A stretch of DNA of 5,449 bases from Spirochaetes bacterium RIFOXYC1_FULL_54_7 (GTDB lineage: Bacteria; Spirochaetota; Spirochaetia; Treponematales; UBA12059), in assembly GCA_001830645.1 (NCBI GenBank), contig MIBM01000099.1, positions 6,283-11,731 on the forward strand, read 5' to 3'. This document shows positions 5,220-5,449 of this stretch, in pieces (the stretch's first letter is position 1; every line of letters starts with the position of its first letter). The translations under genes were made by a program, and so were the position numbers. The notes beneath the pieces were generated by a model that worked only from the letters and a program-made list of their open reading frames with translations, was not told where the DNA came from and did not search any database.

Positions 5220-5449
5220 ATGGCCGTAAAAAAGTTGGGATCAGAACCCAGGACCAAACTTAAACTCAAAGCCAAACCTGAGACCACGCCCAAATCCAGA
5301 TCAAAAGCCAAACCCAGGGCGCTCAGTCCCACCCAGCAACTACTGCTCGACCGACTAGCCGCAGCCTTGCCTGTCCTGGATGAAGAATGCCTGGAGGCCC
5401 TGGTGCAGTCCGCGGAGAACCTGGCCGAGTCGTGCCGGCAGGATCGCAT
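5220..5449 (+). CDS. N-terminus of an uncharacterised protein with a Lys/Pro-rich tail (cut by the right edge)
   Basis: The frame is open from ATG 5220 to the edge (76 codons plus two bases). The start is well supported by GGAGG at 5209-5213, six bases upstream. Residues 1-37 form a basic low-complexity tail (KLKLKAKPETTPKSRSKAKP), with short DNA repeats beneath it: AAAGCCAAACC at 5268-5278 and 5304-5314, and AACCCAGG at 5245-5252 and 5311-5318. Such tails resemble those that bind nucleic acid or tether proteins. From residue 38 the sequence becomes amphipathic helix (SPTQQLLLDRLAAALPVLDE, then CLEALVQSAENLAESC). Too little is present to name a family. It follows the 583-residue gene by 147 bp in the same direction, probably with separate control. 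The long minus-strand frame opposite it is a shadow. Confidence 0.7.
   Translation, partial: MAVKKLGSEPRTKLKLKAKPETTPKSRSKAKPRALSPTQQLLLDRLAAALPVLDEECLEALVQSAENLAESCRQDR

Noticed and set aside
4850..5449. 199-codon minus-strand frame at the right edge
   Set aside because: It is Ser/Arg-rich and antisense to the 583-residue gene and to the last gene, which has a much better ribosome site and composition.

Overview
This is a bacterial window with moderate to slightly high GC and tightly packed genes. Start contexts look bacterial: there are GGAG or GGAGG Shine-Dalgarno sites, and one likely TTG start sits in a stop/start overlap. There is no rRNA, tRNA, transposase, integrase or CRISPR array, and I cannot assign a phylum with confidence. 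The layout is two divergent blocks separated by about 217 bp.

The left block reads leftward: a 712-residue TPR protein (965-3103), a 133-residue J-domain-like protein (540-941) and a GrpE-family protein (58-543). The intergenic gap and overlap are short (23 nt, then 4 nt), so this looks like one operon. A strong Shine-Dalgarno sequence at the extreme left edge (5-10) predicts a fourth gene starting just outside the window. Together these are co-chaperone parts of an accessory Hsp70 machine, in which a J protein delivers clients, GrpE exchanges nucleotide and a TPR protein acts as scaffold or client adaptor. The Hsp70-like protein itself is not visible, but is the natural candidate for the gene off the left edge. 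The parts are divergent. The J-like domain has a PPE sequence where the catalytic HPD triad should be, and the GrpE-like protein lacks the long N-terminal coiled coil.

The right block reads rightward: a 583-residue protein I do not recognise (3321-5072), and, after a 147-bp gap, the first 76 codons of a protein with a Lys/Pro-rich N-terminal tail (5220 to the edge). Both genes have an inverted repeat covering or touching their ribosome binding site. The gap between them also holds two further strong inverted repeats, so this block looks post-transcriptionally or operator controlled. Whether the two blocks work together is unknown; the only link is divergent adjacency.
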